Source of the DNA: Rhexocercosporidium sp. MPI-PUGE-AT-0058
Lineage: Eukaryota; Ascomycota; Leotiomycetes; Helotiales
DNA: 64,000 bases
Assembly (NCBI GenBank): GCA_020746875.1
Contig: JAGTJL010000020.1
Coordinates: 868,001 to 932,000, forward strand
Direction of reading: 5' to 3'
Positions 47,983 through 58,522 of the stretch are shown one piece after another; position 1 is the stretch's first letter, and each line of letters opens with the position of its first letter. The notes below the pieces were generated by a model, which saw nothing but the letters and a program-made list of their open reading frames with translations, had not been told where the DNA came from and did not search any database. The translations under genes and the position numbers were made by a program.

Positions 47983-49847
47983 CTAGTTGACCGGGGTAAA
48001 AGGTAGAATAACCGAGCTGGGATACTCTCCACCGCAATGTATGAAATGCTTTCCTCTGTTCAACTCATGCTCTGGTCTTGGGCCAGAGAAACTCTTGTAT
48101 TCTGCCAGGCTAGGGAACTGGCCTCCGATCTGTATGATAGTCAGCTTCTGGGAATTTGATGCCAAGGGAGGAAGTAAGAAAGAGAGAAAGGAAGGTGGGG
48201 TAAGTAAGTACTTACGCGAAGACTTATCGACTCTCCAGCATCGAAATCAACTCCCATAGCCCAGATACCAATCTCTAACCTCACGACAGTTCCCGGCGCG
48301 ACCTTCTCCTGTTTCTTGTGCGGGTGGAAGGGGAACTGGGGATGGATACTTTTCGAAGGGTCTATGGCGCGGTGAGAGGCTCGTAAGATCCCACTCGATC
48401 CCAGATGCAGATTCAGACTCGCTTGGTCCTTCTCTGGGATCTCGTCGATTGACTTGATAGGTGTGGCGGAGAAGGGGAAGTTCAGATGCATCAAGTCTTT
48501 CCCGTTCTTATCTTTCTTGCGGAGGATGACGAAGACGGTGAAGTCATCGCGGTCGGGGCAGGACATGTAGAGGATGGCTTTTGGGAGACCGATGAGTCGT
48601 GCTTTGGTGGTGAAGGTGTAGTTGAAGTCTACGACGGAGAGATGTTGTTCTGAGTCATAGGAATGTGTCGTTATTGATGTTTGGGGTTCTGAGAGGAGCT
48701 TGTTGCCGTCGTGGAGGAAGAGTTCTCGGTATTCTGTTCCTGGGACGGGAAAGTCTTCGAGGGGGATGTCGTCGATTGGTTCGCGGTCGCCCATTTGTAG
48801 TGCTGACCAGCGGACTTTGGGGGTCTTGAGCCAGTCGTTCTTCTTGCCCTTCAGGTAGAAGTCGAAGAAAGTTGTCAATTCCTCCATGGCGTGAGGTATG
48901 CTGTATAGTTCGTACCATTCTTGCTTGCTGCCCCACCAGAGCCATTTGTCGTTCCCGGGAAGCTCTAGCCAGGCACGGATCGACCCCATAGTGTGAATGC
49001 TGCTCACGTCTGAACCACGAATGAAGGCTGGGCATTTGACCTTTGTCATATCAACTCTCTTATCCTCCCAGAACGGACTAGAGACAGGTGACCTGCGGTA
49101 CATCTCCTCGAAGTCCTCCAAGCCCGAATGAGACTGTCCACGAACGATAGCTTTGGCGATCAAGTCGAAGTTGCTCATTGAGAACCAACCTCCACGACAG
49201 AATTGTTCTCTGTAGATATCTCCCGAGCCTTCCCAAGGTGCGATAGCTTTCAGTGAGGGTGGTTGCTGAGCAGCAATGAACCATTGAGAGATAGCTAGTG
49301 CTGAATTACCAGCCATGCCAATCGAGCCATTGCACCAGTCCATCTTAGCAATAGCCTCAACAACATCATAACCATCCTCCGCATCCTGCTGTCCCATAAC
49401 ACAGATCTCCCCATCACTGTTTCCCGCACCTCTTGTATCAACACTCACGATCGCATAACCCTTCGGACACCACTCCTGCGGATCCAGACCCTCAAACTTC
49501 TCAATCCCACTCAGATCCGATCGAGGTACACAGCAGTTCCACACACACATGGGAAGCATCTCAAGCGCGCTGTATTTCTTGCCATAGAACGACCAGCTGA
49601 GAACAGCTGGGACCTTCTCGGTGCTGCCTTCTGGCCGGTAGACGTCGACGTAGAGCCTGCAGCCATCACGCATTACGATCTCGACATCGTGGTCGACTCG
49701 GATGTCGCTCTTGAGCGCTTTTGCGTTGTGGCCGTTCCAGCCGGCGGGAAGGACTTCTGTTTTGCCTGGCTGGAATCCTTGGTAGCCGTTCTCGCCGATG
49801 ACGGGTTCTGCTATGCGCTTGCGTGCGACTTGAACAGGGGGAGGCAT
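47983..49847 (-). CDS. CocE/NonD-family alpha/beta hydrolase (X-Pro peptidase-like), 592 aa
   Basis: Two minus-strand exons, 49847-48216 and 48129-47983. The last exon is short (49 codons) and easy to miss; a CTGAC branch and ACAG acceptor support it. The N-terminal half is an alpha/beta hydrolase: RDGCRLYVDVYRPEG, the strand and turn VSVDTRGAGNSDGE, and a nucleophile elbow at GMAGNSALAISQW (Ser about 182). The family usually has G-x-S-Y there, so GNSAL is a variant. The C-terminal half is the jelly-roll-like X-Pro-DAP_C domain. Family members include cocaine esterase and bacterial acylases; in fungi they are mostly uncharacterised. The substrate is unknown. The gene borders the accessory region, and its promoter is shared divergently with an MFS gene. 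Confidence 0.88.
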
Positions 49848-51016
49848 TGTGAGAGGGTGTTGAGATGGATGTAGGCGAGGAGAGGGGTGATGAAATGGGG
49901 GAGGAAATATCTAGGTTATTAAGCAAAACTGTGTTTTTGACAGTGGTGATGATGTCCTGGAGAAATTCTTGTCTTCCTTTTGAGATATTTGGAGGGGAAA
50001 CTTGGGGTTATGATTGAGGTTTTATTTTTTTTTTGTTAAATGGAGGGGCTAGCTTCGCGTCAGGATATCGGGGAGACGCGTTTGACCGATAAAGAGGGGT
50101 AGCCCTGCCCCCATCACTGGCTTGTTAAACCAATAGTGAGAAAGTGGGAGGTGTGGTTGAGAGCTATGGGCCTGTCAAGTGATGGCCGAGCTAGCCGAGT
50201 CAACAACTCAAGGGGTTAACCGAGAATCATCTGAGAGCTACCTCCGAAGGGTCAATTAGTGCCCGAGTTTTGATACTAACAGGTCTCCGGACCCTGTGAT
50301 ATTTCCCCCAGGCAATTAGGAGATGGTCATCTCGGGGCTGAGATGGATGTGGATCCAAGACTCGCGGCCGAACTTTCAAGCTAACTCAGTCTGGGCCCGG
50401 CATACTGTCGCAGCTTCTGATAAAGCTCCACCTCCACATTCCGCCGTCTTGGAGACGAGAACTTGGGTTCCCCGGGTTTTGAAATTTCTGGAGCAATGCA
50501 CTACCCCGAAGCCTTCGCTTGAGTCAAGTGCCCCCCATTGTTGGTGGACATAGTGTACTTCGTATATGAGCCATGTTACTACCCCGCATCCGCCGAATGC
50601 GGGGGAAAGCCGGTGCTGTTCGGGGCTTTTGGAGGCGCTGTTAGCAAGAAATCCCCTTCACAGCTGGCACTTGGAACGGACCCTGTCTGACAGGTTTACT
50701 GGACTGGCGCCCAGGCCCAGGGTGGCTGGTCTCTTGTGTGTGATCTTGAGATCACTTAGACTGTTGAGACGACATCGCTGTCAAATCATTTAAAGCAAAG
50801 TGGATGGCATCGAAACGAGGCCTTTTCTCATCTCGACCATCGAGCCTGAAGATTCTTCGCGCCGCACCTTAGGACTCATCTTCCATTTTTCTTCCAAGTT
50901 CCTTCGAAGGAGCGGGTTGATTGAGATAAAGCAGACCATTGTTGCTCCTTACTTGTATAGCTTCAGACTATCATCAACTGTCGATTGTACTGTACCTTGC
51001 ACTACTATTCATCAAT
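49848..51016. promoter_or_regulatory. divergent promoter region, hydrolase / MFS gene
   Basis: The 1.17 kb between the two start codons contains a T-run near 50024, a perfect inverted repeat at 50582-50604 that holds two CreA-type GCGGGG sites, and several CGG/CCG triplets typical of Zn2Cys6 regulator targets. No gene was recognised in it. Confidence 0.5.
50582..50604. promoter_or_regulatory. perfect inverted repeat with two CreA-like GCGGGG sites
   Basis: CCCCGCAT (50582-50589), a 7-base spacer containing CCGCCG, then ATGCGGGG (50597-50604). Both arms match the CreA/Mig1 consensus SYGGRG and together form a symmetric operator-like element 413 bases upstream of the MFS start codon. Function is inferred. 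Confidence 0.5.
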
Positions 51017-52898
51017 ATGCAGGATTCCAAAAGTCCTACGGTCGAACAGATCGAGTCGATTCCAACAACAGGCATGGATGCCCCGACACATCATCTTGAT
51101 GGCACAGTTCAGTTGGTCAGCGACCAAGGTGTCATCTTGATTCCTACCCCAAGCTCAGACCCTAGAGATCCTCTCAACATTCCATTGTGGCAGAAGCTTG
51201 TCATCCTGGGAACAACATGCTTGTGTAAGTGCTGCTGCTACCCGTTGCCGTCAACAAATCTAAATTTCGGTCATCGCAGATTCGACAATGGGCCTCACAG
51301 CAGTTTCAGGCCTCGGAGGTATCTTGGGGGTATTCATTCCTACATATGCCGCGCAGGGGAAGACGTACGCTGATATCAGCAACTTGATGACTTGTAAGTC
51401 CCTCTCTACTGGGATGGAAACATGGAAGCTAAGACCCGAAGTTCCATCTCTTTTCATGGGTATCGGTAATATGATATCTATGCCTTTGGCTCTGGCACTT
51501 GGTCGGCGACCCGTCTTCCTGGGATCTTGTGTGATTCAGGTTGTGGCTCTGATTCTCTGTGCTACCAACCAAGGATATGCATGGCACTTCGCAGCTCGAT
51601 GCATTCTTGGCTTGGCTGCAGGTCAGAGCGAAGCTCTTTGCCCTTTGATGATCTCGGTAAACACCTATATTTACTTTCGCTTGCACTAGAACTAAATTGC
51701 TGACTCTCAACTAGGAAGTATTCTTCCTCCACGAGCGAGGTAGATACCAACAGCTGTTCTCTTCGATCCAAACAATCATCAGCGGAACACTCATTATCCT
51801 CACAAGCTACATCGCTTCCACAGTCGGGTGGAGAGCCTGGTACTATCTATTTGCCGGCTTCAGTGGCTTGGTTCTTGTTCTGGCAACATTCTTCGTCCCA
51901 GAAACGAAGTATGTGCGCTCTTTAGCTGCATATGAAGGCATGGGCGCCGAGAAAGATGGCATTGAAACGGCGGCTGCTAGATCCGACGTCGAAAACCCCA
52001 AACAGGCTCAGCAATTCATGACTGTTCACGACGAGCGAGTCCTCGACACTGTCAACTATCGTCCACGAACGCGTGCTTCCGATATGGCACTATTCGTCAA
52101 CGACGCGGACTGGAGTGAGGCGTTCTCCTGCATCAAGCACCAATGCCAGCTCTTCTTCTTCCCAGACGTTTTCTGGGTCTTCAGCACGAACGGTGTCTTT
52201 CTCGGCGTCAACATCGCTATGGGGTTGACCTATGGCAATATTCTAGGAGGAGAAGTCTATCATTGGGCCCATCAATATATCAGCATTGCTATGGCAGGAC
52301 AAATTGTTGTCGCGTTTGTCTGCATTCCCATGCTGGGTTACGGGTCGGACTTCATCGTCAAGTTTATGGCTCGTCGTAAAGGCGGTGTTCACGAGCCCGA
52401 ACATCGACTTCTGACGCTCATCGTTCCACTTCTCCTCGGTATCTTGTTTTCGGTTATCTATGGACAAGCTGCTGCCTTCCCTGAGAAGTACCACTGGATG
52501 GCAATTGTCATCACTGTCAATGGATGTAAGTTGTTATTCTGTGATCCATGAACAGCCATTATTCCTCTTGAAAGTTCTAAACAATTCTAGATTTCTTCAC
52601 ATTCATCGGTGCCAACACAGCCGGTATCACCTATCTCCTGGACGCATACCCAACTCGAGGTGCATCCTGTCTCGTCATGATCTGCGCGATGCGTGGTGTC
52701 ATTAGCTTTGCTCTCAGCTACGGTACCGTCTCATTGTACTCCAAGCACGGCTACGATGGTGCATTCGGTCTTTTCGGTGGTATTACCGCTGTGTGCGGAG
52801 CCCTTGGTGTCGTAATCTACTTCACTGGAAAGCGAATCAGGAATTTCGTGAGTCCCTGGACTCAGATTGAAAACACTTCAAAGGCAACCATGGGGTAG
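51017..52898 (+). CDS. MFS transporter, DHA1-like, 551 aa
   Basis: Five exons: 51017-51224, 51280-51393, 51442-51656, 51715-52525 and 52591-52898. Every junction has canonical GT-AG ends and keeps frame. The N-terminus is cytosolic, with SSDPRDPLNIPLWQKL before the first helix, a pattern common to fungal DHA1-type carriers. About 12 helices follow in two groups of six. Motif-A-like ALALGRRPVFLGS lies in the loop after helix 2, and WRAWYYLFAGFSGLVLV precedes FFVPETKY at the end of the first half. The central loop is about 100 residues, then VEPEHR-like EHRLLTLIVPLLLG. Likely a proton-coupled transporter at the plasma membrane. Substrate unknown; its place next to oxygenase genes suggests import or export of the pathway compound. 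Confidence 0.88.
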
Positions 52899-54081
52899 AA
52901 AAATTTCTTAGACTAAATGACATGGGCGGTGTTCTGTATGCTCTTGGAAAGTGAGGTTGTGGTTGCTTTTGGTGTGTGCGAGGACGAAGGGATGACTGTC
53001 GAAGAATTTTGTACTGGGGAAAGGCGGATGTGTCTTGAATTTGTTCCGATACGATGCCTTTAACTTCATGATTACGAGCAATGCTACTATTGCCGTGTAG
53101 TTCTAAATTTTACTACCGAGACATACTCATGTTGACGTCTTACACTCATATCACCCAGGATCATCTGCGACAATTTTGTCCAAACATATAACTTAAACAT
53201 AATTACTTAAAATACGAAGTTGCTGCCCACGAAATAAATAGAAAAGGAAGCACTCGTAGATCTAATACCGTCCTCCCTTTTTTTCCTTACAACTAAAACT
53301 TGCGTGGAGCCTTATTCTCGTCCAATCACTGCCGGGTTAGAGATGTAGACATGTTCGGTGCATCAAGTGAGAAGAAACCCACAACATTGAAAATACCCAT
53401 CCAGAGCAGTTTCTGTAAAAAAAAAAAAAAACCAGGTGTTACACATCTGAATGTTGAGTATTGAACTATCTGACAATTGAGTACAAATTCAAACCTAGTA
53501 CATACTAGTATTCATGCCGCTTCTGAAGACCGCAATCAGTGTGTTGACAACTTCCAACTCTATCGCCAACTCCGATGCATCCTGAGACACCACTTACTCG
53601 CGCAACCCTAAGCCAATGTAGATGCCAACATTTATATCCAGTAGGAAAGACAGGATTTCTCATCCGCGTATGGCCGATATCTCGGATGCTTCCCATTTAC
53701 GGCTGCGACGCCGAGGGGATGGGGGCTCCCCACCTAGTGCCCCGAATATGTGGGGCCGAACCGACCCCCACCGAGCCCCCCACTGGGAAACTTCCCCCCA
53801 TGGGGATGGGGTTCGGAGGACATTGATCTTAGAATTGCAGCCTCAATTTTGTGACTCAAATTCAATCTGCATTTGATCTAGCACAAGGAAAGTCTAGACT
53901 AGTCTATCTAAGATGGACGCAGGGTAGAGTCTTTTTTGTGGAATCTGGAGACTCAACTTCACCGCCACATAACCACCCCTCGCTCTTCCAAACTTTTTTT
54001 TTTCATGAAGCTATCCAAAGTTGCCGATGATGTACTGAAGAGCCTTGTATTTTCTAACACTTTCTTGAGTTTCTGATAGAA
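52899..54081. promoter_or_regulatory. intergenic with a C/G-tract island upstream of the DHA2-type gene
   Basis: 1.18 kb between two plus-strand MFS genes. It contains an A-run (about 53417-53431), a T-run (about 53993-54003) and an island of C and G tracts at 53712-53815. No gene was recognised. Confidence 0.55.
53728..53783. promoter_or_regulatory. cluster of four CreA-like SYGGRG sites
   Basis: CCCCAC at 53728, 53766 and 53778, and GTGGGG at 53750, all matching SYGGRG on one strand or the other within 56 bases. A short inverted repeat GCCCC (53739-53743) / GGGGC (53752-53756) overlaps them. It lies about 300 bases before the start of the DHA2-type MFS gene. Function is inferred. Confidence 0.45.
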
Positions 54082-56001
54082 ATGGGTTCCAGCAATGCGG
54101 AAGTTCACGATGCCCGCGTTTCTGACGCTGGGATTGAGAGAACGCAGGTAACCGTGGATGAAACTATGCCTCCAAGGACGCGATTTGAGACGATTTTACT
54201 AATGTCTGCTCTATCTGTAAGAACATTGAAAGAATTGAACACACAACCTTCTTCCTCTTCATCTTCGTCTCTTCTCAGTTCATGTTTTATTGGATATCAA
54301 ACAATTACTTATAGATTACCAATACAGATTGCGAACCTCCTCGTTGCTCTCGACACAACTATTGCGACCACAGCACTCCCAGCAATCACATCTTCCTTAA
54401 AATCAGCAGCAGGTTACGCCTGGATCGGGTCCGCCTACTCACTTGCCACGGCCGTGACTGTGCCAGTATGGGCCAAAGTCAGCGATATCTGGGGACGGAA
54501 ACCGCTCCTGTTACTCGCAATTGCGATTTTCTTCCTCGGCAGCCTATTATGTGGAACAGCGAAGACGATGGTGTGGCTGATTCTGGCGAGAGCTCTTCAG
54601 GGTGTCGGTGGTGGAGGTATTAGCATTCTAGTATCCATTTGCATATCGGATTCGTTTTCGATGAGGTTCGTAACTTTAGCTTTTACTTACGGAAGGTTGT
54701 TTGTTAACAAGTGGTAGAGAGCGACCTGTTTACTTTGGGATTATTGGCATGACTTGGGCTTTTGCTAGTGCTATCGGTCCATTGCTGGGTGGAGTTCTGA
54801 CTACGAAAGTTTCCTGGAAATGGTGCTTTTATATCAATCGTGAGTGACATGGCATAGTCGTAGCTCGGTCAAAATTATGGCTGACTGTTTCGAAGTTCCT
54901 CCAACAGCACTTTCTGGATTGATCGTCCTTTTCAAGCTCCGAGTACATACTCCCAAGACCAAGTTCTCGGAAGGCATCAAACGGATAGACTGGGTCGGAA
55001 GTATGCTCATGATCTCAGGAGCTGTTCTCTTTCTACTTGGCCTGCAGATGGCTGGCATCGACCACCCATGGGATTCCGCCATCATTCTTAGCTTCCTCAT
55101 TATCGGTACTGCGCTAGCAATACTGTTCTTTCTATGGGAGTGGAGATTTGCTCAATATCCCCTGATGCCTCTCCGGGTTCTGAATAATCGCACTAGCATT
55201 TCAGCTTTAGGAGTCTGCTGTTTCCACAGCATGTGTCTCATCGGCGGCGCTTATTTCCTCCCGCTTTATCTTCAAGGTGTACTCGGTGCCTCACCACTGA
55301 AGTCTGGAGTTTACTTACTTCCATTCACACTTTCACTCTCGATATCTAATATCTGTACCGGTCTCCTCATTCGGCGTACAGGCAAATACCTACTGTTCAT
55401 GCGCCTCGGTACCTGTATCATGACGCTGGGCTTTGGGCTCTTCATATCTCTGCCACAAGATTATCACTGGGCGAAGATAATCATTTTCCAGATCATTGCG
55501 GGGACGGGAATCGGTCCAAACTTCCAGTGCCCACTCCTCGCCGTCCAAGCCTCCTCGAAACAAGGCGATCACGCCACGGCCGCCTCAACGTTCAATTTCC
55601 TCAACAACCTATCTGCATCTGTAACCATCGTCATCAGCACAGCTATATTCCAGAACTCGATGCAGAGCCAGCAGAAGACGCTTGTCGAAAAGATTGGATC
55701 TCAAATGGCAGAGCTTCTCACTGGTCAGAATGCAGCGGCCAATGTTGAGGCTATTGGACGTCTGCCGAACGCGGAGAGGTTGGTGGCACAGAGGGCGATG
55801 TTGAAGGCGATGTTGGGTATGTGGATCTTGTACACGGCGCTGGCCGGTGTCTCGATTGCGTGTAGTTATTGGGCGAAGGATAAGGTGCTTGCGAGGGAGC
55901 ATACGGTGACTGAGACGGGGATTGAGGCGGAGGAGTTGAAGAGGGAGATGGAGCAGGAGCGGAGAAGGGCTAAAAAGGAAACGGCGAGGGAAAAATACTG
56001 A
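54082..56001 (+). CDS. MFS multidrug/toxin exporter, DHA2-like (14-helix), 566 aa
   Basis: Four exons: 54082-54216, 54328-54665, 54718-54839 and 54896-56001. Helix 1 carries LLVALDTTIATTALPAI, the classical motif of the DHA2 drug:H+ antiporters. Next come AKVSDIWGRKPLLLLAI (motif A), LARALQGVGGGGI (motif B) and AIGPLLGGVLT (antiporter motif C, GPxxGG). About 14 helices and a basic/acidic C-terminal tail follow. Such exporters often accompany fungal metabolite clusters and give resistance to the product. The first intron (111 bases) has no stop and is a multiple of three, so a read-through model is possible; I removed it because the joined helix 1 then matches the family. Substrate unknown. 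Confidence 0.9.
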
Positions 56002-56677
56002 TGCTTGGTAAATTGGGATAATTTCCTCGAAAAAAATGTGTAGGATTGAGAGCAAAAAGAAATATAGTTAGATACTCTAGAAATGGGTCAGTACTTATGA
56101 ATTGTATGTTGCAACTAGCGATGCCAAGCAACAAAATTTAAAGATATAGAAATGTTAATATTCTAGATCTCATTAATCTAGGGGGAACGCCATGTCCAAT
56201 CTGGGAAATTTTAATTAATGTGATATCAGGTGCAAGCTCATTATGAGTGCTTCTCTAAGTTGGTCAGCAAATCATCTTCGACGCTTGAAGGCGCCTGATG
56301 ATGAATGACTGTCCAAGATACTTTCTGGGAACAGGATGTATCTAGGCAATATATAGAACTCGCAGAATAATATAGAATTATCAGACTTGGCCAAAATTTC
56401 CATTTCCTTCAAGTTCAAAGTATTGGCTAGTGTTACCTTCGACCGTAGATGGGCACTCATGTGGATATTTTTTGAATGTCTCACAAAATTCTCTCCTGAA
56501 ACAGTCTCATCTATGTGCTCGCTGGTATGCTATCGAAGCAACTCGTGACCTAGTGAGATAAATTTCGAGTAGTCATTTATAGCCACATATGACCCGAAAC
56601 AGCGGAACATCTCACAAAGAGATGATAAATCATTACAGAGATTTCAATAAATTTGCTACAATATTTAACATGTTATC
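56002..56677. other. convergent intergenic, AT-rich
   Basis: Shared 3' flank of the DHA2-type gene (plus) and the first PhyH-like gene (minus). AT-rich, no gene seen. Confidence 0.55.
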
Positions 56678-57876
56678 CTAATAAGCCTTCAATCCCGCAA
56701 GTCGCAAAACACTTTCTGTGAGCTCCGGCTTCTCAAAAGGCTCGTTTCTGTTCTTCGGGCAGACCTTGCCATTCCTCATGGGTGGTTCTGTAGCAGGGCG
56801 GATGTTGCTAGACGCCTGGTTAGAAAATTTAATGGGTGGGATAAATAGATAGATGCTTACCAGTGTGGCCAATGGGTAGTTCCGATACTCTTGTTGAAGC
56901 AATCTTGCTTAAGCTTGAGCTGGTCCTCTGTGACGAATCTTCTGGGAGTCATGCAAATGTACTGCACGTGACGGATCTGATCTCCTTCGGGCAGACAAGC
57001 GTAATGCATCGTGCGGCTGTCCCAGAGCACGAAGTCTCCAGGCTCCATGTTGATCTTGACCATCTCGCATCCTCTGTCTTCGAACCACTTTAGATCCTTC
57101 GGGTTGAATAGAAAGAGATCCATGTACTTGAGCTCTGGCGGTGGAGCATCCTCGTGGGCGTAGAATTCGCGGGGGGTGGAGAAGAATTCCTCAAAGAGTT
57201 TGGCAGAGCCCTTCATCAGCATCAGACCGCCATCTTTGGGTCCGTTGGGTGCGTAGTTGAGAAGTCCTTGGACGGCTTGCATGCTGTGATGGTCAGTATT
57301 GAGTATGAAGGGGTTTGGAAGGACTGTGTTAGACGTACCCTAGTCTTGCTGGGTTCTGGTCGCAATGTGGCCATGGGCTCCATTCGAGGTCCTTCCTCCG
57401 TGGCAAAGAGATATTCATACCATCAAATGAGCTCAAGAGCTCTTTTGTCCCCCAGAGTTTCTCAAAGACCTCCACTACTGCAGGCTCGGTCCGCGCTTCC
57501 CATGCCATGCTCTCATGAGGCGATCCATAGGCGAAGTACATTCTGATACCGGTTAGCTTTGTCCCTTGTCCAAATGACCGTAGAGAACTTACCCTCCCTT
57601 AAAGCTGACTGGTAGATGGTCCGCAGTCCAAGTGCTCTCATCATTCTCATCGAAGCCAAGCTCAAAGTTGTGAAGCCACTTTAGCTGTTTATCCCGATAG
57701 TATGCCGCTCGTTCGGGTGTAATGACGCCCTTTAGCACGACACAACCGTTCTTGTGAAACTCATCCCGCCAGTCTCCAAATTCCATTCCAGAGAAATCTA
57801 CCAAGTCCTTTGGTTGGGAGAATTTGGCGAGTGGATTTACCGTCTCGGTGATGGTTTCTGTCTGTGTTGACGACAT
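56678..57876 (-). CDS. phytanoyl-CoA dioxygenase-like (PhyH) oxygenase A, 346 aa
   Basis: Four minus-strand exons: 57876-57593, 57542-57339, 57283-56861 and 56807-56678. Fe(II)/2-oxoglutarate-dependent double-stranded beta-helix fold. The facial triad is visible: HxD at about H154/D156 (PWPHCDQNPARLGY) and the distal His at about 256 (EPGDFVLWDSRTMHY). QGLLNYAPNGPKDGGLMLMK lies between them. The C-terminal exon (after IGTTHWPHC) completes a segment shared with the neighbour. No peroxisomal PTS1 ends the protein (GLKAY). The real substrate is unknown; PhyH relatives hydroxylate many fatty and secondary metabolites. It is head-to-head with oxygenase B over a 646-base promoter, and the two proteins are clear paralogues. 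Confidence 0.9.
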
Positions 57877-58522
57877 AATGAAGGGTTCAAAAGGAAGTTT
57901 GAGATGTGGTTTCTTGTTTTCCGGTTGAAGAAAAATGTTTGATGACTTGGAAAGGATGGAAGTTCTGAGATGTGGTTAGGGTTTATATCAATTGTGATGT
58001 TGGAGCAGGGGTCTAGGTCAGCGAGATCATCAACAAAGCTATGCTGCCACATGGAGGAGGAAAAGACGCGGGGTCTGGCGGGGCAGACATGGACCGAAGA
58101 CGATGCAGGCGGGGCGGAAGAGGCTCACGCTGCATCTCGGTCACGGAGCTGGCTGAAACCCCTTTTCGGCCGCTAAGCGAGGCGGGGTAAACATGGGAAG
58201 TGGGCGACACATTCCGAAAAGGGCGCTAAAGCCCCGAGGGGCGCTACTGTCGCCATGCAAAGCTTCCAAGCCGCTCCGTCAACTCTCTCGGTCACTGGGA
58301 TTGATGTTTTGAGACTCTGAATTAGCTAGCCTTTCTGATAATATGTCCGCGACTTACATAATGTTGTTGAGGTAGAGCTTTGGCGTACTTAAAGGAGTAC
58401 GGTCGGATTTGTGGAGTTAGAGAAGAGCTTGTGTATTGTGGCTATCTTCACTCTTCACCTTCACTTCTTATTTTTCATCCAAACAATTTCAGCCACTCAA
58501 GAAGCATCAACGATTCCAAACA
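57877..58522. promoter_or_regulatory. shared divergent promoter of the two PhyH genes
   Basis: 646 bases between the two start codons. The region from about 58060 to 58260 is GC-rich, with repeated GCGGGG elements and a CGGCCG palindrome (58167-58172), the kind of CGG symmetry used by Zn2Cys6 factors. The flanks are AT-richer. One regulatory region probably controls both genes. Confidence 0.6.
58068..58187. promoter_or_regulatory. four CreA-like GCGGGG sites in the PhyH promoter
   Basis: GCGGGG occurs at 58068, 58078, 58109 and 58182 on the plus strand; three sit in the larger identical word GGCGGGG. All fit SYGGRG. Binding by a CreA-type repressor is inferred from the family consensus. Confidence 0.5.

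Noticed and set aside
50041..50800. Possible transposon or decayed gene in the hydrolase/MFS spacer
   Set aside because: No terminal repeats, target duplication or transposase-like frame; the only structured element is the short inverted repeat.
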